From positions 1-64,000 of the forward strand of contig JAGWRO010000024.1 in assembly GCA_028876495.1 (NCBI GenBank): a DNA stretch of 64,000 nucleotides, given 5' to 3'. A model generated the notes under the pieces. That model had not been told where the DNA came from and did not search any database. It saw nothing but the letters and a program-made list of their open reading frames with translations. Shown in pieces: positions 37,953-48,549 of this stretch; position 1 is the stretch's first letter; each line of letters begins with the position of its first letter. The position numbers and the translations under genes are program-made. The DNA comes from Bacteroidota bacterium (lineage in GTDB: Bacteria; Bacteroidota; Bacteroidia; Chitinophagales; Chitinophagaceae).

Positions 37953-38057
37953 ATGCCACACTTTATAATCGATTGTTCAGAAGACATTATTAAAATGAAA
38001 ACATCGGGCGTAATAATGCAGGCAGTTTATACTATTTGGCTGTTTGCAAAAAAATAA
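37953..38057 (+). pseudogene. N-terminal remnant of 5-carboxymethyl-2-hydroxymuconate isomerase-like protein
   Basis: MPHFIIDCSEDIIKMKTSGVIMQAVYTIWLFAKK*. Confidence 0.55.
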
Positions 38058-38069
38058 TAAGTTACCGGT

Positions 38070-38414
38070 TCAATCCAGTTTTTCAGGCTTAATTTTAATT
38101 CCAAATATTAACCAGAAGATCCAGCTAAAAGTAGTAAAAGCAGCAACAGCTAATGGAAACCAAAAAGCTAAAATGGTACAAAGTGCATAAAGAGCAAAAG
38201 CAAAATATCCAAACTTGCCGTTTTCCGAATTTCCTTTTCTGCCTTTTCACTTTTAGCTAATTTAGCTTTAGCCGCAACCCGGGATATTAAAATCCAGCCA
38301 ATCGCCTGGAGTGCCAGCACAAAATCATAAAGAACCACAGCCGGAGTCGCATGATCCGTTAAAAAGAAAAAAGTATTTATTTGTTTGCTTACTATAGCAG
38401 CTTTGGAAAACAGG
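38070..38414 (-). pseudogene. Frameshifted C-terminal membrane-protein fragment (TMEM175/DUF1211-like?)
   Basis: LFSKAAIVSKQINTFFFLTDHATPAVVLYDF...EKEIRK / frameshift at T-run 38221-38224 / NGKFGYFAFALYALCTILAFWFPLAVAAFTTFSWIFWLIFGIKIKPEKLD*. Confidence 0.5.
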
Positions 38415-38832
38415 TCAGGAATCCGAAAGTTTTTTATCAGCGGAATTATTTCTGCCACTATAAATCAGCAGGTAGATTAATAACAAAGTCATGGCAAAAT
38501 CAATCCTGTATTCATGGGCAAACGACCAGAAACCTTTATCCATAAGTATCGGAATTTTGGTGGTAACAAAAGCCACCAGCATTATTATCAGCAATGGAAT
38601 TGCGGCAAGACGAATTACCAAGCCAATCAAAATAAGGATGCCACAAACGATTTCGAAGGCACTGGTAAAATAAGCCCAGAAAGATGGATGACTGAAACCG
38701 ATTTTAGTAACCCGGTCAACACCCGGACCTGCCAGGATAAACTTTTAAATTCCTTCAGACAAAAAAATAAGACCTACGACAATGCGAATTAAAATCGAGG
38801 GCATTTTTGATGTACTGACTAACCTTTTCATC
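38415..38832 (-). pseudogene. DoxX-family gene with in-frame nonsense codon
   Basis: MKRLVSTSKMPSILIRIVVGLIFLSEGI*KFILAGPGVDRVTKIGFSHPSFWAYFTSAFEIVCGILILIGLVIRLAAIPLLI... Confidence 0.75.
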
Positions 38833-38870
38833 CTGTTAAGGTAACAAAACTTTATTTTCGCCAAACAATT

Positions 38871-39584
38871 ATGACACCACATGTACTTGATAATCCTGCA
38901 TGGAATGCAATGAACACAGCCAACAGCCATTTGGCTTTGGGTAACGATCGTGTAAAAATTTTTCCTGAAGAAGTGGGGCCTTTTGGAGGATTGAAAAACT
39001 ATGATGAACCCTCTTTTCGCGAACTGTATGATATGATACCTCACGGACGCAGGGTAGTTATTCCCATCAACCGGGAACTGAAAATTCCGGTATACTGGAA
39101 GGTAATCGATATAGTGAAGGTATTCCAGATGATATTCAATAATCCCACATTCGCCCCAGCCAATGATTCTCGTATTGTTGAATTGAAAAAGGAGCAAATA
39201 CCCCAAATGATTGCATTAACACAACTAACCCACCCGGGGCCATTTTTAGAACGCACTATTGAGTTTGGTAATTACAAAGGCATTTTTAATTCCGATGAAC
39301 TAATAGCGATGGCGGGGCAAAGAATGCACCCAAATGAGTATATTGAAATCAGCGCTGTTTGCACACATCCGGATCATACCGGTAAAGGATATGCGCGAAT
39401 ACTGATTTATGACCAGGTTCGTAAAATTATGACGGAAGGCAACATTCCGTTTCTTCACGTAAGAGTCGATAACGAAAGTGCTATTAAGCTTTATAAGCAT
39501 TTAGGCTTTACCGTTAGAAGCCAAATGAATATATATGTTTTAGAAAAAAGAGAATTAAATGACCATTCTCTCCTTTTAATTTAG
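38871..39584 (+). CDS. GNAT-family acetyltransferase
   Basis: ISAVCTHPDHTGKGYARILIYDQV, FLHVRVDNESAIKLYKHLGF. Confidence 0.88.
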   Translation: MTPHVLDNPAWNAMNTANSHLALGNDRVKIFPEEVGPFGGLKNYDEPSFRELYDMIPHGRRVVIPINRELKIPVYWKVIDIVKVFQMIFNNPTFAPANDSRIVELKKEQIPQMIALTQLTHPGPFLERTIEFGNYKGIFNSDELIAMAGQRMHPNEYIEISAVCTHPDHTGKGYARILIYDQVRKIMTEGNIPFLHVRVDNESAIKLYKHLGFTVRSQMNIYVLEKRELNDHSLLLI

Positions 39585-39791
39585 TTCCGAGCCTTGTTTC
39601 ATTTCTTTATCCTTAACTCCACAATAACCTAATATTTTTTCTAAAGGACAAAATTTGGTAATGCCGGATTGAAATAGATTTACACCTACAAAAACACCCA
39701 GCCAAATCCAGTTAATGTTTACAAAATAAGTAAGAGCCACACTTGTTAAAACAATAAGTCCGGCAACAACACGAATAATTCTTTCTTTCAT
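39576..39791 (-). CDS. DUF2892 (YgaP-like TM) protein
   Basis: ERIIRVVAGLIVLTSVALTYF...WIWLGVFVGVNLFQSGITKFCPLEKILGYCG. Confidence 0.85.
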   Translation of the reverse strand: MKERIIRVVAGLIVLTSVALTYFVNINWIWLGVFVGVNLFQSGITKFCPLEKILGYCGVKDKEMKQGSELN

Positions 39792-39802
39792 TTTTTTTTA
39801 TT

Positions 39803-40111
39803 TTAAAGATTTGATTTTTCAACCGGAACAATAAATGCTCTTATTGGAAAGCCGGTATCATTTGATTGGTTATATGTTTCGATGAGTTCCATCCCATGGG
39901 TTGCATTTTCATCAGCAGTAAAACTGAATATCATCCGCGAATCAAATTTTTCATCACCGCTGGCAAACCAATCTTCAAGGATGTTTGCCGGATGATCATC
40001 TTTGAATCCCACCACTTCGGTGATGCTAAATACGGAGATCTTTGCTTCTTTGAATATTCGGATCACCGCGTCCTGGTATTCTTTCAAACTGGTTACAATA
40101 AATAGTTTCAT
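39803..40111 (-). CDS. PII-like protein
   Basis: KLFIVTSLKEYQDAVIRIFKEAKISVFSITEVVGFKDD; size and position beside an RND operon. Confidence 0.6.
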   Translation of the reverse strand: MKLFIVTSLKEYQDAVIRIFKEAKISVFSITEVVGFKDDHPANILEDWFASGDEKFDSRMIFSFTADENATHGMELIETYNQSNDTGFPIRAFIVPVEKSNL

Positions 40112-40217
40112 GTGTATATTTTTTATTATTTTTTATTTGCCACATGGAATTCCACATATAAATTTTCATCGCGGTTGGTATAAGTTGCTCGAAAATTTTT
40201 ATGTTTCATTTCATACT
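40109..40217 (-). repeat. ~110 bp leader element, copy 2 (reverse strand)
   Basis: TATGAAATGAAACATAAAAATTTTCGAGCAACTT...GTGGAATTCCATGTGGCAAATAAAAAATAATAAAAAATATACACATGAAA on the - strand; matches 16448-16557. Confidence 0.9.
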
Positions 40218-40228
40218 TTGATTTTTAA

Positions 40229-43200
40229 TTATTTAGTTGGATATTTTTTGCGCATCATTCTATAATATAATAGCGGCACTACCAGCAGTGTGAGGAAGGT
40301 TGAGGTAATAGTTCCGCCCATCAGGGAAATGGCAAGTCCCTGGAAGATTGGGTCGAACAAAATGATTACCGCTCCTAATGCTACGGCACCTGCTGTTAAT
40401 AAAATAGGTGTTGTACGCACTGCACCTGCTTCGATGATGGCCTGCTTTAAAGGAATACCTTCCCGCAAGCGGATGTTAATAAAATCAATTAGTAACACCG
40501 AGTTTCGTACCATCACGCCCGCCAGAGCAATAAAGCCTATCATGGAAGTTGCGGTAAAATAAGCGCCCATCATCCAGTGGCCTAATACAATCCCGATTAG
40601 TGAAAGCGGGATTGCGGCTAACATCACCAAAGGCACCGTAAAATTCTGAAACCAACCAACGATCAAAATGTAGATCAATAAAATAACCACAGCAAAGGCG
40701 ATTCCCAGGTCTCTGAACACTTCGTAGGTGATCTGCCATTCGCCATCCCATTTCAAAGAGTAATTATCTTGCATTTCAGGTTGATGGGTATATTCTTCTT
40801 TTAACGAATAACCTTTGGGAAGCTTTACGTTTTTTAAACTGTCTGAAATATTAGCAATTGCATAAGAAGGGCTCTCTAACTTACCTGCCATATCTGCCAA
40901 TATATACACTACTTCTTTTTGATTTTTGCGATAAATATTTTTTTGTTTGATGCCTCTTGTTACAGTCACTAAATCCCTGATAGGAATTTCGTTGCCCTGC
41001 ATGTTGGCAATTTTCAAATCAAGAATGTCATCCAGGTTTGCTTTGTCAGAATCACTTAACTCTAATTTGATAGCGGTTTGATGATACGAAACCGGCTGGT
41101 AAATATTTCCGGAAGGCAACCCCGTTAAGGCAGCATTAACCGTAGCCGTCACCTGTTCAGTGGCAATTCCATAACGCATGGCTTTTTCTTTATCCACCTC
41201 AATATGATATTCGGGTTGATCAGCTTCCACCATCCAGTCTACGTCAACCACATCTTTTGTTTTGCTGATGATATCTTTAACCTGTTTTGCAATTTTTATC
41301 TGGTCTTTATAATCAGGCCCGTATATTTCAGCAACCAGCGTTGACAGAACGGGAGGGCCGGGCGGCACTTCAACAATCTTTACATTAGCATTGTATCTTT
41401 TTGCAATCACCTGGATGGGACCGCGCATCAATTTAGCAATGCCGTGGCTTTGAATGCTTCTATCTTTTTTATCCACTAAATTCACCTGTATGTCTGCTAC
41501 ATTATCGCCCCTTCTTAAATCGTAATGGCGTACCAATCCATTAAAACTAATGGGTGCAGAAGTACCAATGTATGCCTGGTAATTGGTTACTAACGGTTGA
41601 GTGGAAATGTAATCTGCAATATCTTTTGCAACTGCCTGTGTTTTCTCCAGGGTGGTTCCTTCAGGCATATCAATCACTACCTGGAACTCATTCTTATTAT
41701 CGAATGGCAACATTTTAACTGCAACAGCTTTTGTGTAGAACATTGACAACGATGCAAACAAGATCACTACAATGCTTATAATAAATGTCCAACGCTTCCA
41801 ACGGGTTTCTAATAGCGGACTGATGAACGAACGATAGATCTTATAAATGGGGCTTTCTTCCAGCGTATGGGGTTTACTTTCCTTATGGGCTAAGCCTTTC
41901 TTTTCTTTTTCACGAAGGAAAATAAAACCAAGGTATGGGGTGAGCGTTAACGCTACGATCAACGATAACATCATTGCGATAGACGCACCAATAGGCATAG
42001 GGCTCATATAGGGACCCATCATCCCTGATACAAAAGCCATCGGCAATACTGCCGCAACCACAGTAAATGTTGCCAGGATAGTAGGGTTGCCCACTTCGTT
42101 TATCGCATAGATAGCAGCCTGCAAAGGAGGTAACTTTTTCATCTTAAAATGCCGGTGCATGTTTTCGGCAATGATGATAGAATCATCCACTACGATTCCC
42201 GTTATAAACACCAAAGCAAAAAGTGTAATACGGTTAAGCGTATAATCCATAAAGTAGTAACTGAAAAGCGTAAGCGCAAATGTTACAGGCACAGAGAGGA
42301 ACACGACCAGCCCGCCCCGCCATCCCATAGCCAGCATTACAAATAAAGTAACCACCACTATAGCGATAAACAAATGGAATAATAATTCTGATACTTTGTC
42401 TGAAGCAGTTTCTCCATAATTTCTTGAAACGGTCAGGTGCACTTCATTGGGTAATAATTCATTTTTAAGATGCGCAACTTTGGCCAATATTTGCTTCGAT
42501 AATTTCATCGCATCAGCACCCTTCTTTTTTGCAATAGATAAAGTGATGGCGGGATAATTTGATTTGAAAGTGTTTGATTTGACAGTGTCCGACTTGCCGT
42601 ATCCAAACAACACATATTGGTTAGAAGTTTCAGGGCCGTCTTCCACTTTGGCTACTTGTTTCAGGTATACAGGTTGTTGTTGATTGGTACCTACAACCAG
42701 GTTCCCGACATCATCTGCAGTAGCCAGGAAATTTCCTGTTTCTACAGAAAAAGCGGTATCCTGTTGCAACAGATCACCGGATTGCATTTGCACATTACTG
42801 CCCTGTATTTGTTTACTGATGGCCAGGAAATCGAGATGGTTTGCAGCCATTTTATTTTTATCCAGTAATACTTTTATTTCACGGCTTCTACCTCCAATAA
42901 TTTTAATATCAGAAACATTTGGAATCTTTTTAATTTCGTTGTCAAGTTCCTGCCCAAGTTGTTTTAACTGGTAGTCGTCATACTTTTCGCTCCATAAGGT
43001 TAAGCCCAATACCGGAACATCATCTATCGATCGTGTTTTTATCAATGGAAGGGTAACGCCCTGCGGCATTTTATCCATATTCTTCATTAGTTCGCTGTAT
43101 AATTTTACCAGTGAATTCTCAACATTTTCACCCACATAAAATTGAACGATCAACATGGACTGTCCCTTCATCGAGGTGGAATAAACATATTCAACACCTT

Positions 43201-43438
43201 TTATATTGGAAATTATTTTTTCCATGGGCGCTGATACTTTCGTTTCAACATCTTTGGGTTCGGCGCCAGGATAGCCGATAAAAATATCGGCCATTGGCAC
43301 CTTTATTTGGGGTTCTTCTTCGCGTGGAATCAAATACGTACTGTATCCACCAATCAACAAAAATGCGATCATCAACAGTATCGTTAATTTCGACTGTATA
43401 AAAGCTTTTGCTATATTTCCTGCAAAACCATTTTTCAT
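40229..43438 (-). CDS. RND-family efflux permease
   Basis: 1069 aa; TVVAAVLPMAFVSGMMGPYMSPMPIGASIAMM, FITGIVVDDSIIIAENMHRH. Confidence 0.95.
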   Translation of the reverse strand: MKNGFAGNIAKAFIQSKLTILLMIAFLLIGGYSTYLIPREEEPQIKVPMADIFIGYPGAEPKDVETKVSAPMEKIISNIKGVEYVYSTSMKGQSMLIVQFYVGENVENSLVKLYSELMKNMDKMPQGVTLPLIKTRSIDDVPVLGLTLWSEKYDDYQLKQLGQELDNEIKKIPNVSDIKIIGGRSREIKVLLDKNKMAANHLDFLAISKQIQGSNVQMQSGDLLQQDTAFSVETGNFLATADDVGNLVVGTNQQQPVYLKQVAKVEDGPETSNQYVLFGYGKSDTVKSNTFKSNYPAITLSIAKKKGADAMKLSKQILAKVAHLKNELLPNEVHLTVSRNYGETASDKVSELLFHLFIAIVVVTLFVMLAMGWRGGLVVFLSVPVTFALTLFSYYFMDYTLNRITLFALVFITGIVVDDSIIIAENMHRHFKMKKLPPLQAAIYAINEVGNPTILATFTVVAAVLPMAFVSGMMGPYMSPMPIGASIAMMLSLIVALTLTPYLGFIFLREKEKKGLAHKESKPHTLEESPIYKIYRSFISPLLETRWKRWTFIISIVVILFASLSMFYTKAVAVKMLPFDNKNEFQVVIDMPEGTTLEKTQAVAKDIADYISTQPLVTNYQAYIGTSAPISFNGLVRHYDLRRGDNVADIQVNLVDKKDRSIQSHGIAKLMRGPIQVIAKRYNANVKIVEVPPGPPVLSTLVAEIYGPDYKDQIKIAKQVKDIISKTKDVVDVDWMVEADQPEYHIEVDKEKAMRYGIATEQVTATVNAALTGLPSGNIYQPVSYHQTAIKLELSDSDKANLDDILDLKIANMQGNEIPIRDLVTVTRGIKQKNIYRKNQKEVVYILADMAGKLESPSYAIANISDSLKNVKLPKGYSLKEEYTHQPEMQDNYSLKWDGEWQITYEVFRDLGIAFAVVILLIYILIVGWFQNFTVPLVMLAAIPLSLIGIVLGHWMMGAYFTATSMIGFIALAGVMVRNSVLLIDFINIRLREGIPLKQAIIEAGAVRTTPILLTAGAVALGAVIILFDPIFQGLAISLMGGTITSTFLTLLVVPLLYYRMMRKKYPTK

Positions 43439-43554
43439 TTGTGTATATTAATTCGTTTATAATTTTTTAAGCCGGTAAAAATTCTTTTTCGAATCTTTTA
43501 CATGCTGTTTAAAAGAGAATGTTTTAAACCGGTTATTCAATTCTTCAAGTCTCG

Positions 43555-44670
43555 CTATTTTATTTTCACCGGTGCGCCGTTATATAATTTCCCATCTGCA
43601 CTTACAATGTATTGTTCATGTTTATCCAAACCGCTCAGCACTTCTACTTTGTCTCCATATTTTTTTCCTAATCTTACCCAACGCAACAGGGCAGTATTAT
43701 TGCTGCTGATGGTATACAAACCGGTTAGCTGGTCCCGGTTCTCGATGCTTGCAGTTGGCACCAGCACCTGGGCGTCCTGATCATTATTGGTTGCAACGGC
43801 CTTTGTCAGCGGGATAGAAACATCTACATACATCCCTGCATACAATCCCTTTTTGTCATTATCAGGAATACCTATTTTAATAATGTATTGGCCACCGGTA
43901 TACTGAGAAGATTGATTGATCTGCGTAACTTCCCCATCAATTGTTTTATTGATGGCACTTATAGATAGAATCGCTTTTTCGCCTGCCTTAATTTTGTCAA
44001 TTGTATTTTCCGGCACAGAAGCGCTAACCTGGTAGCTGCCGGCTTGTTCGATCGTTAAAAGAGGCATACCGGGATTGGCCATACTTCCGGCATCGGCTAA
44101 TTTCTGTGTAACGATACCTGAGAAAGGCGCGGTTAAATTGGTATAATTTAATTGGGCACTTGCTTCATTGCGCATTTGCTTTGCCGCTTCCAGGCCTGAT
44201 TTGGCTGAAGCCAATTGCAGGGTAACATTATCCAGTTCTTTTGCCGTAGCGCTTTGTTGCTTGTATAAAACGGTGAACCGGTCATAATCTTTTTGAGCAT
44301 TTTTCAGGGCTGCTTCGGCTTCGGCAATCATTGCATCAGCCTGGGCTCTTTTGGCCATAATATCCTGGTTACTGATGGTAGCCAGCAATTGACCTTTGCT
44401 TACATGATCGCCGGCTTTTACTTTCAACATCGTAATATATCCCATCACTCGTGTGCTGATATTTGCAGACTGAGCAGCCTCAATTTGCCCGCTGATATTG
44501 ATACTTTGTTTCTCGCCTGAAGACGGTGTAGCCACAGTTACGGCAATTGGTGTATCAGTATTTGCCTTGGGTTCAAGGTTAACTTTAGAAGAGCAGGCAT
44601 TTAGTGTAAGCAATGCCGCTATAAAAGTAAGGATGTACAATGCCCTTTTTGGTTGAATAGTTATTTGCAT
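43555..44670 (-). CDS. RND periplasmic adaptor (MFP) subunit
   Basis: Lipobox NACSS; VKAGDHVSKGQLLATISNQ, LTAPFSGIVTQKLADAGSMANPG. Confidence 0.93.
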   Translation of the reverse strand: MQITIQPKRALYILTFIAALLTLNACSSKVNLEPKANTDTPIAVTVATPSSGEKQSINISGQIEAAQSANISTRVMGYITMLKVKAGDHVSKGQLLATISNQDIMAKRAQADAMIAEAEAALKNAQKDYDRFTVLYKQQSATAKELDNVTLQLASAKSGLEAAKQMRNEASAQLNYTNLTAPFSGIVTQKLADAGSMANPGMPLLTIEQAGSYQVSASVPENTIDKIKAGEKAILSISAINKTIDGEVTQINQSSQYTGGQYIIKIGIPDNDKKGLYAGMYVDVSIPLTKAVATNNDQDAQVLVPTASIENRDQLTGLYTISSNNTALLRWVRLGKKYGDKVEVLSGLDKHEQYIVSADGKLYNGAPVKIK

Positions 44671-44682
44671 GTTAAGAAAAAT

Positions 44683-46023
44683 TTATTGATTGGTTGATGA
44701 GGTGAGAAGTTGAATGTAAGCCCTGGTAACATTTGATGTAAAAACAGCCTGTGACAAAGTGAATTTTTGTTGTGACAGTTGTGTGGCGGCCATCAAAACA
44801 TCAGTGGTATTTACCAACCCTTGTTGGTAGCGGTTTTGTAAAATATTTAATGCTTCCGATGCCTGGTCAACAGCTATTTTTTGTTGCCGGATATCGTTTT
44901 GAGCATCAGCGAGATCGCGGTAAGCTTTATTGAGTTCCAACTGGCTTTGATCCTTTTGATCGGTTAATTGCTCTGCCAATTTATTTCGCTCCAGTGTTTG
45001 TGTATTGATCGTGTTTTTGATACTGTTTCCGCTGAAAATATTCCATGTAAGCTGCACACCGGCCAGGTAGGCATTGGCACCAAAACCCAGCATGCGCTTA
45101 TCATTAAGCTGGTAGCTACCAAAAGCATTTAACTTCGGCAGGTAGCTCATCTTGCTTGATTTGATCATTAAATCGGTTGCTTCAATGGCCTTTTGCATTG
45201 CCAGCAAATCAGATCTTGAGGCCGCTACTTTTGTTGCTGAATCAATTTCAGTAATCTCTGTCGGAAGAGCGCTTACTTTATAGATCTTGCCACCGGGTTT
45301 TCCCATCAACAAACTGAGTTGGTCAGACGCATTGCTGACATTGCTCTTCGCTTTTGCCAGGTTACTTTTTACAGCTGCCAGGCGAACCTCTGCATTCAAT
45401 ACATCCGATTTTTGAACCAATCCTTGTTGGTAATGGTTATTGGTAAATGTGTAAACAGTTTGGGTAGTTTGTAAAGCCTCTTCCAGCGCTTTAACCGCAT
45501 CATAAGCCAATTGCAATTGCATATAAGCTTTCTGAGCTTCGAAGGTGAGATATTCTTTGGTTCGCTGGGTTTTATAATGATATAATTCTATCTGCTTATC
45601 AGCAGCTTTTCTTTTATACCACATATCCATATTTATTATGGGTTGCTGCACTTCAAGTTTTGTGGTAAAATCAGAAGTTCCGGATGGATGGTTTAGCAGA
45701 TCAGGGCTAAAATCATTTTGTGTAATTGACTTTTGCTGCAGTTTGAATCCAAAGGCATTCAATGGATTATTGGTGCTCATAGCCGTATAAGAAAAACCTA
45801 CCTGAGGTAAATAAACAGCTTCAGTTTGTTTATAATTTGAGGCAGCAATGTCTTCTTCAAACGTCGCTAATTTAATAGCTGAATTGTTGGTTAAAGTAGC
45901 GGCAATAGCGTCGTTTAAGGTTAAATTTGATGAAGTGTCCTGGGCTGAAACATCCGCCGGCATTGAATTTAAGAGTACGACTATCGCTACAATAAAAGTG
46001 AGAAACTTGTTTTTTCTACGCAT
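44683..46023 (-). CDS. TolC-family outer membrane factor
   Basis: LNDAIAATLTNN, YQQGLVQKSDVLNAE / YQQGLVNTTDVLMAA internal repeat; start at MRRKNK. Confidence 0.92.
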   Translation of the reverse strand: MRRKNKFLTFIVAIVVLLNSMPADVSAQDTSSNLTLNDAIAATLTNNSAIKLATFEEDIAASNYKQTEAVYLPQVGFSYTAMSTNNPLNAFGFKLQQKSITQNDFSPDLLNHPSGTSDFTTKLEVQQPIINMDMWYKRKAADKQIELYHYKTQRTKEYLTFEAQKAYMQLQLAYDAVKALEEALQTTQTVYTFTNNHYQQGLVQKSDVLNAEVRLAAVKSNLAKAKSNVSNASDQLSLLMGKPGGKIYKVSALPTEITEIDSATKVAASRSDLLAMQKAIEATDLMIKSSKMSYLPKLNAFGSYQLNDKRMLGFGANAYLAGVQLTWNIFSGNSIKNTINTQTLERNKLAEQLTDQKDQSQLELNKAYRDLADAQNDIRQQKIAVDQASEALNILQNRYQQGLVNTTDVLMAATQLSQQKFTLSQAVFTSNVTRAYIQLLTSSTNQ

Positions 46024-46437
46024 CAATATTTTAATTTGCGTGCAAAAGTAACTGCACCAAAATCCCCGTGGTGTAACAAAAGTCACCAAGGCTGTTATTT
46101 ATTATTCAAAAGGATGAAACAGGTCTGAAAAGATTTGCACTCATTTAATGCATGTGATCATCACCATTATAAATCCCAAAACAGAAATCCCGTTTAAAAC
46201 CTGGTTTACTGTAAATAGAAAAGAATATGGAAGACGTTAGTTACAAAATAATCACGACTGGACTTACTAAAGCATACCGCAAAACGGCAAAGCCATACCA
46301 GGATTCACTTTTGAAAAATCCATTTTTATTCTTTTTATAAAATATTCCGTACCAAGAGAAATACTTATATGCTTGTATAGCGGAGGGTCTTTTGCTGCTT
46401 GTATATCTACAATAATGCAATTCTCCTGAGATGGATA

Positions 46438-47517
46438 TTAAATGTTTTGCAATTGTTTTGTGTAGTATTTTTTTCTAAACCAAAAAGCTACATTAACCAG
46501 GGATATTAATGCAGGCACTTCAACCAGCGGACCGATGACGCCGGCAAAAGCCTGGCCGCTGTTAATCCCAAATACCCCGATGGCTACAGCTATCGCCAAT
46601 TCAAAATTATTACCTGCTGCCGTAAAGGCTATCGATGTATTCGTTGAATAATCCGCTCCCATTTTTTTACCAATAAAGAAGCTCACCAAAAACATGATGG
46701 CAAAATAGATTACTAGCGGTATGGCTATTCGAACTACATCGAAAGGAATCTGTACAATCAATTCACCCTTCAGGCTAAACATTACAATTATGGTAAATAA
46801 TAAAGCTATTAAAGTAATTGGCGAGATAAAAGGAACGAATTTATTTTGATACCAGTCATCGCCTTTTACTTTTCTCAAAACGATCCTGGTGATAACGCCT
46901 GCGACAAAAGGAATGCCTAAATAGATAGCTACGCTCTTTGCAATCTGGCCTATGGTAATATCAACAACAGAACCCCGTATGCCGAATAACGGCGGAAGCA
47001 TGGTAACGAACACGTAAGCATATACGCTGTAGAGTAATACCTGAAAAATACTGTTCAATGCCACTAACCCTGCAGCATATTCGCGGCTGCCTCCTGCCAG
47101 TTCGTTCCACACAATAACCATGGCAATACACCTGGCTAAACCAATCAAAATTAATCCGACCATATATGCCGGATAACCATGCAAAAAGATAATAGCGAGA
47201 AAGAACATGAGTACCGGACCTATCACCCAATTAAGCAATAATGAAACACCCAATACTTTTGTGTTTTTAAATACTTCTTTTAATTTATCATACTTCACTT
47301 TTGCAAATGGTGGATACATCATCAATATTAATCCTACTGCCAAAGGAATATTAGTGGTGCCCGAAGAAAATGAATTGATGAAGTTGGAAGAAGATGGAAA
47401 GAAGTAACCAATGGCAACTCCAATTCCCATCGCCAAAAATATCCAGAGTGTTAAATACCTGTCTAAGAATCTTAATTTTTTTCTTTCGTTTGCCGGGGCG
47501 CAGTCGTTTGCTGACAT
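46438..47517 (-). CDS. acr3: ACR3-type arsenite efflux transporter
   Basis: [45 protein letters not shown]. Confidence 0.96.
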   Translation of the reverse strand: MSANDCAPANERKKLRFLDRYLTLWIFLAMGIGVAIGYFFPSSSNFINSFSSGTTNIPLAVGLILMMYPPFAKVKYDKLKEVFKNTKVLGVSLLLNWVIGPVLMFFLAIIFLHGYPAYMVGLILIGLARCIAMVIVWNELAGGSREYAAGLVALNSIFQVLLYSVYAYVFVTMLPPLFGIRGSVVDITIGQIAKSVAIYLGIPFVAGVITRIVLRKVKGDDWYQNKFVPFISPITLIALLFTIIVMFSLKGELIVQIPFDVVRIAIPLVIYFAIMFLVSFFIGKKMGADYSTNTSIAFTAAGNNFELAIAVAIGVFGINSGQAFAGVIGPLVEVPALISLVNVAFWFRKKYYTKQLQNI

Positions 47518-47601
47518 GATTATTTAAATAAATATTGTATTACTTTAATGGTTGCTCTTATTAAAAATATTGGTTGTACAGATCATCCGCCTTTTATTAG
47601 C

Positions 47602-48072
47602 TCACTCTTCGCTGGCTGTGTATATGCTATCCTGCATCCAGAAACCGGGCCTGTTTACCTCTTCAATAAATTGAATCACTTTCTCTTTTATTTCATCTCT
47701 TACCACACGAACTTTTGCAAGTATTTCTTCGTCAGTACCGGTGAATTTAGAAGGGTCCGGAAAAGACCAGGCAATTCTTTTTAATATACCCGGAAAGACA
47801 GGACATCTTTCAGCAGCTTCCTTCTCACACACGGTTATTACCGCCTGGTATAGTTTGCCTTGTCTAAATAAATGAAAAACTTCTTTAGTTTCATTATTGC
47901 TGATATCAATTCCAACTTCCTGCATTGCGCGGATAACATAAGGATTCAATTTACCTTTTTCAATACCGGCGCTTTCGGCTTTAAACTTCCCATTGCCCAA
48001 CTGGTTTAGAAAGGCTTCTGCCATCTGGCTCCTGGCCGAATTATGGATACAGACAAATAAGATTTTATACAT
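47602..48072 (-). CDS. arsC: Arsenate reductase, LMW-PTP (thioredoxin) type
   Basis: [20 protein letters not shown]. Confidence 0.93.
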   Translation of the reverse strand: MYKILFVCIHNSARSQMAEAFLNQLGNGKFKAESAGIEKGKLNPYVIRAMQEVGIDISNNETKEVFHLFRQGKLYQAVITVCEKEAAERCPVFPGILKRIAWSFPDPSKFTGTDEEILAKVRVVRDEIKEKVIQFIEEVNRPGFWMQDSIYTASEE

Positions 48073-48084
48073 TGGCTCACATTT

Positions 48085-48534
48085 TTAATTGAGATTTTTT
48101 TTCATAACAATTGCACTTACAGGGCAAACATTTTTAAACTCAGAAGAGGCTTTAATTGCTTCAGGCGTTTCGTCTCGTGTTACGGTTTTGTAACCTTTTC
48201 TTTCAAAATAAAGGGGCGCAGTTTCTGTAAGAAGATAGATGCAATTAATTCCCAAAGCAAGTGCGCCACTCTCTAATTCTTTTACCAGGCCGGATGCAAT
48301 GCTTCTATTTCTATGTTCTTTGTTTACAACCATCGATCTCAACAAACCACAATTAGCAAGTTGTTCTAATCCAATTGCAGCAACTACTTCGTCCCCTTCC
48401 AATGCCACCAAAAAATTATCCAATGAACCAGGTAAATCTTCAGTCGGAAGATTCTCTGATTGCAATAATGAAATGATTGATTGCCTTTGATCTTCCTTAG
48501 CCTTTACTATTTTGATTGATTGTATTGTCGTCAT
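48085..48534 (-). CDS. arsN2: GNAT acetyltransferase ArsN2-like
   Basis: GNAT fold signature in ars operon: LRSMVVNKEHRNRSIASGLVKELE. Confidence 0.85.
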   Translation of the reverse strand: MTTIQSIKIVKAKEDQRQSIISLLQSENLPTEDLPGSLDNFLVALEGDEVVAAIGLEQLANCGLLRSMVVNKEHRNRSIASGLVKELESGALALGINCIYLLTETAPLYFERKGYKTVTRDETPEAIKASSEFKNVCPVSAIVMKKNLN

Positions 48535-48549
48535 AGAAAAGAATGGTTA

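Noticed and set aside
40002-40265. 87-aa + strand ORF containing MCIFFIIFYLPHGIPHINFHRG
   Set aside because: Same leader element read in the antisense direction; explained by the duplication
46043-46107. TolC promoter as a ninth regulon member (TAA-CAAAAG-TCA 33 bp from CAAAAGTA, i.e. TACTTTTG)
   Set aside because: Distance is right, but the site has a mismatch in one half and no partner 22 bp upstream; kept out of the core set
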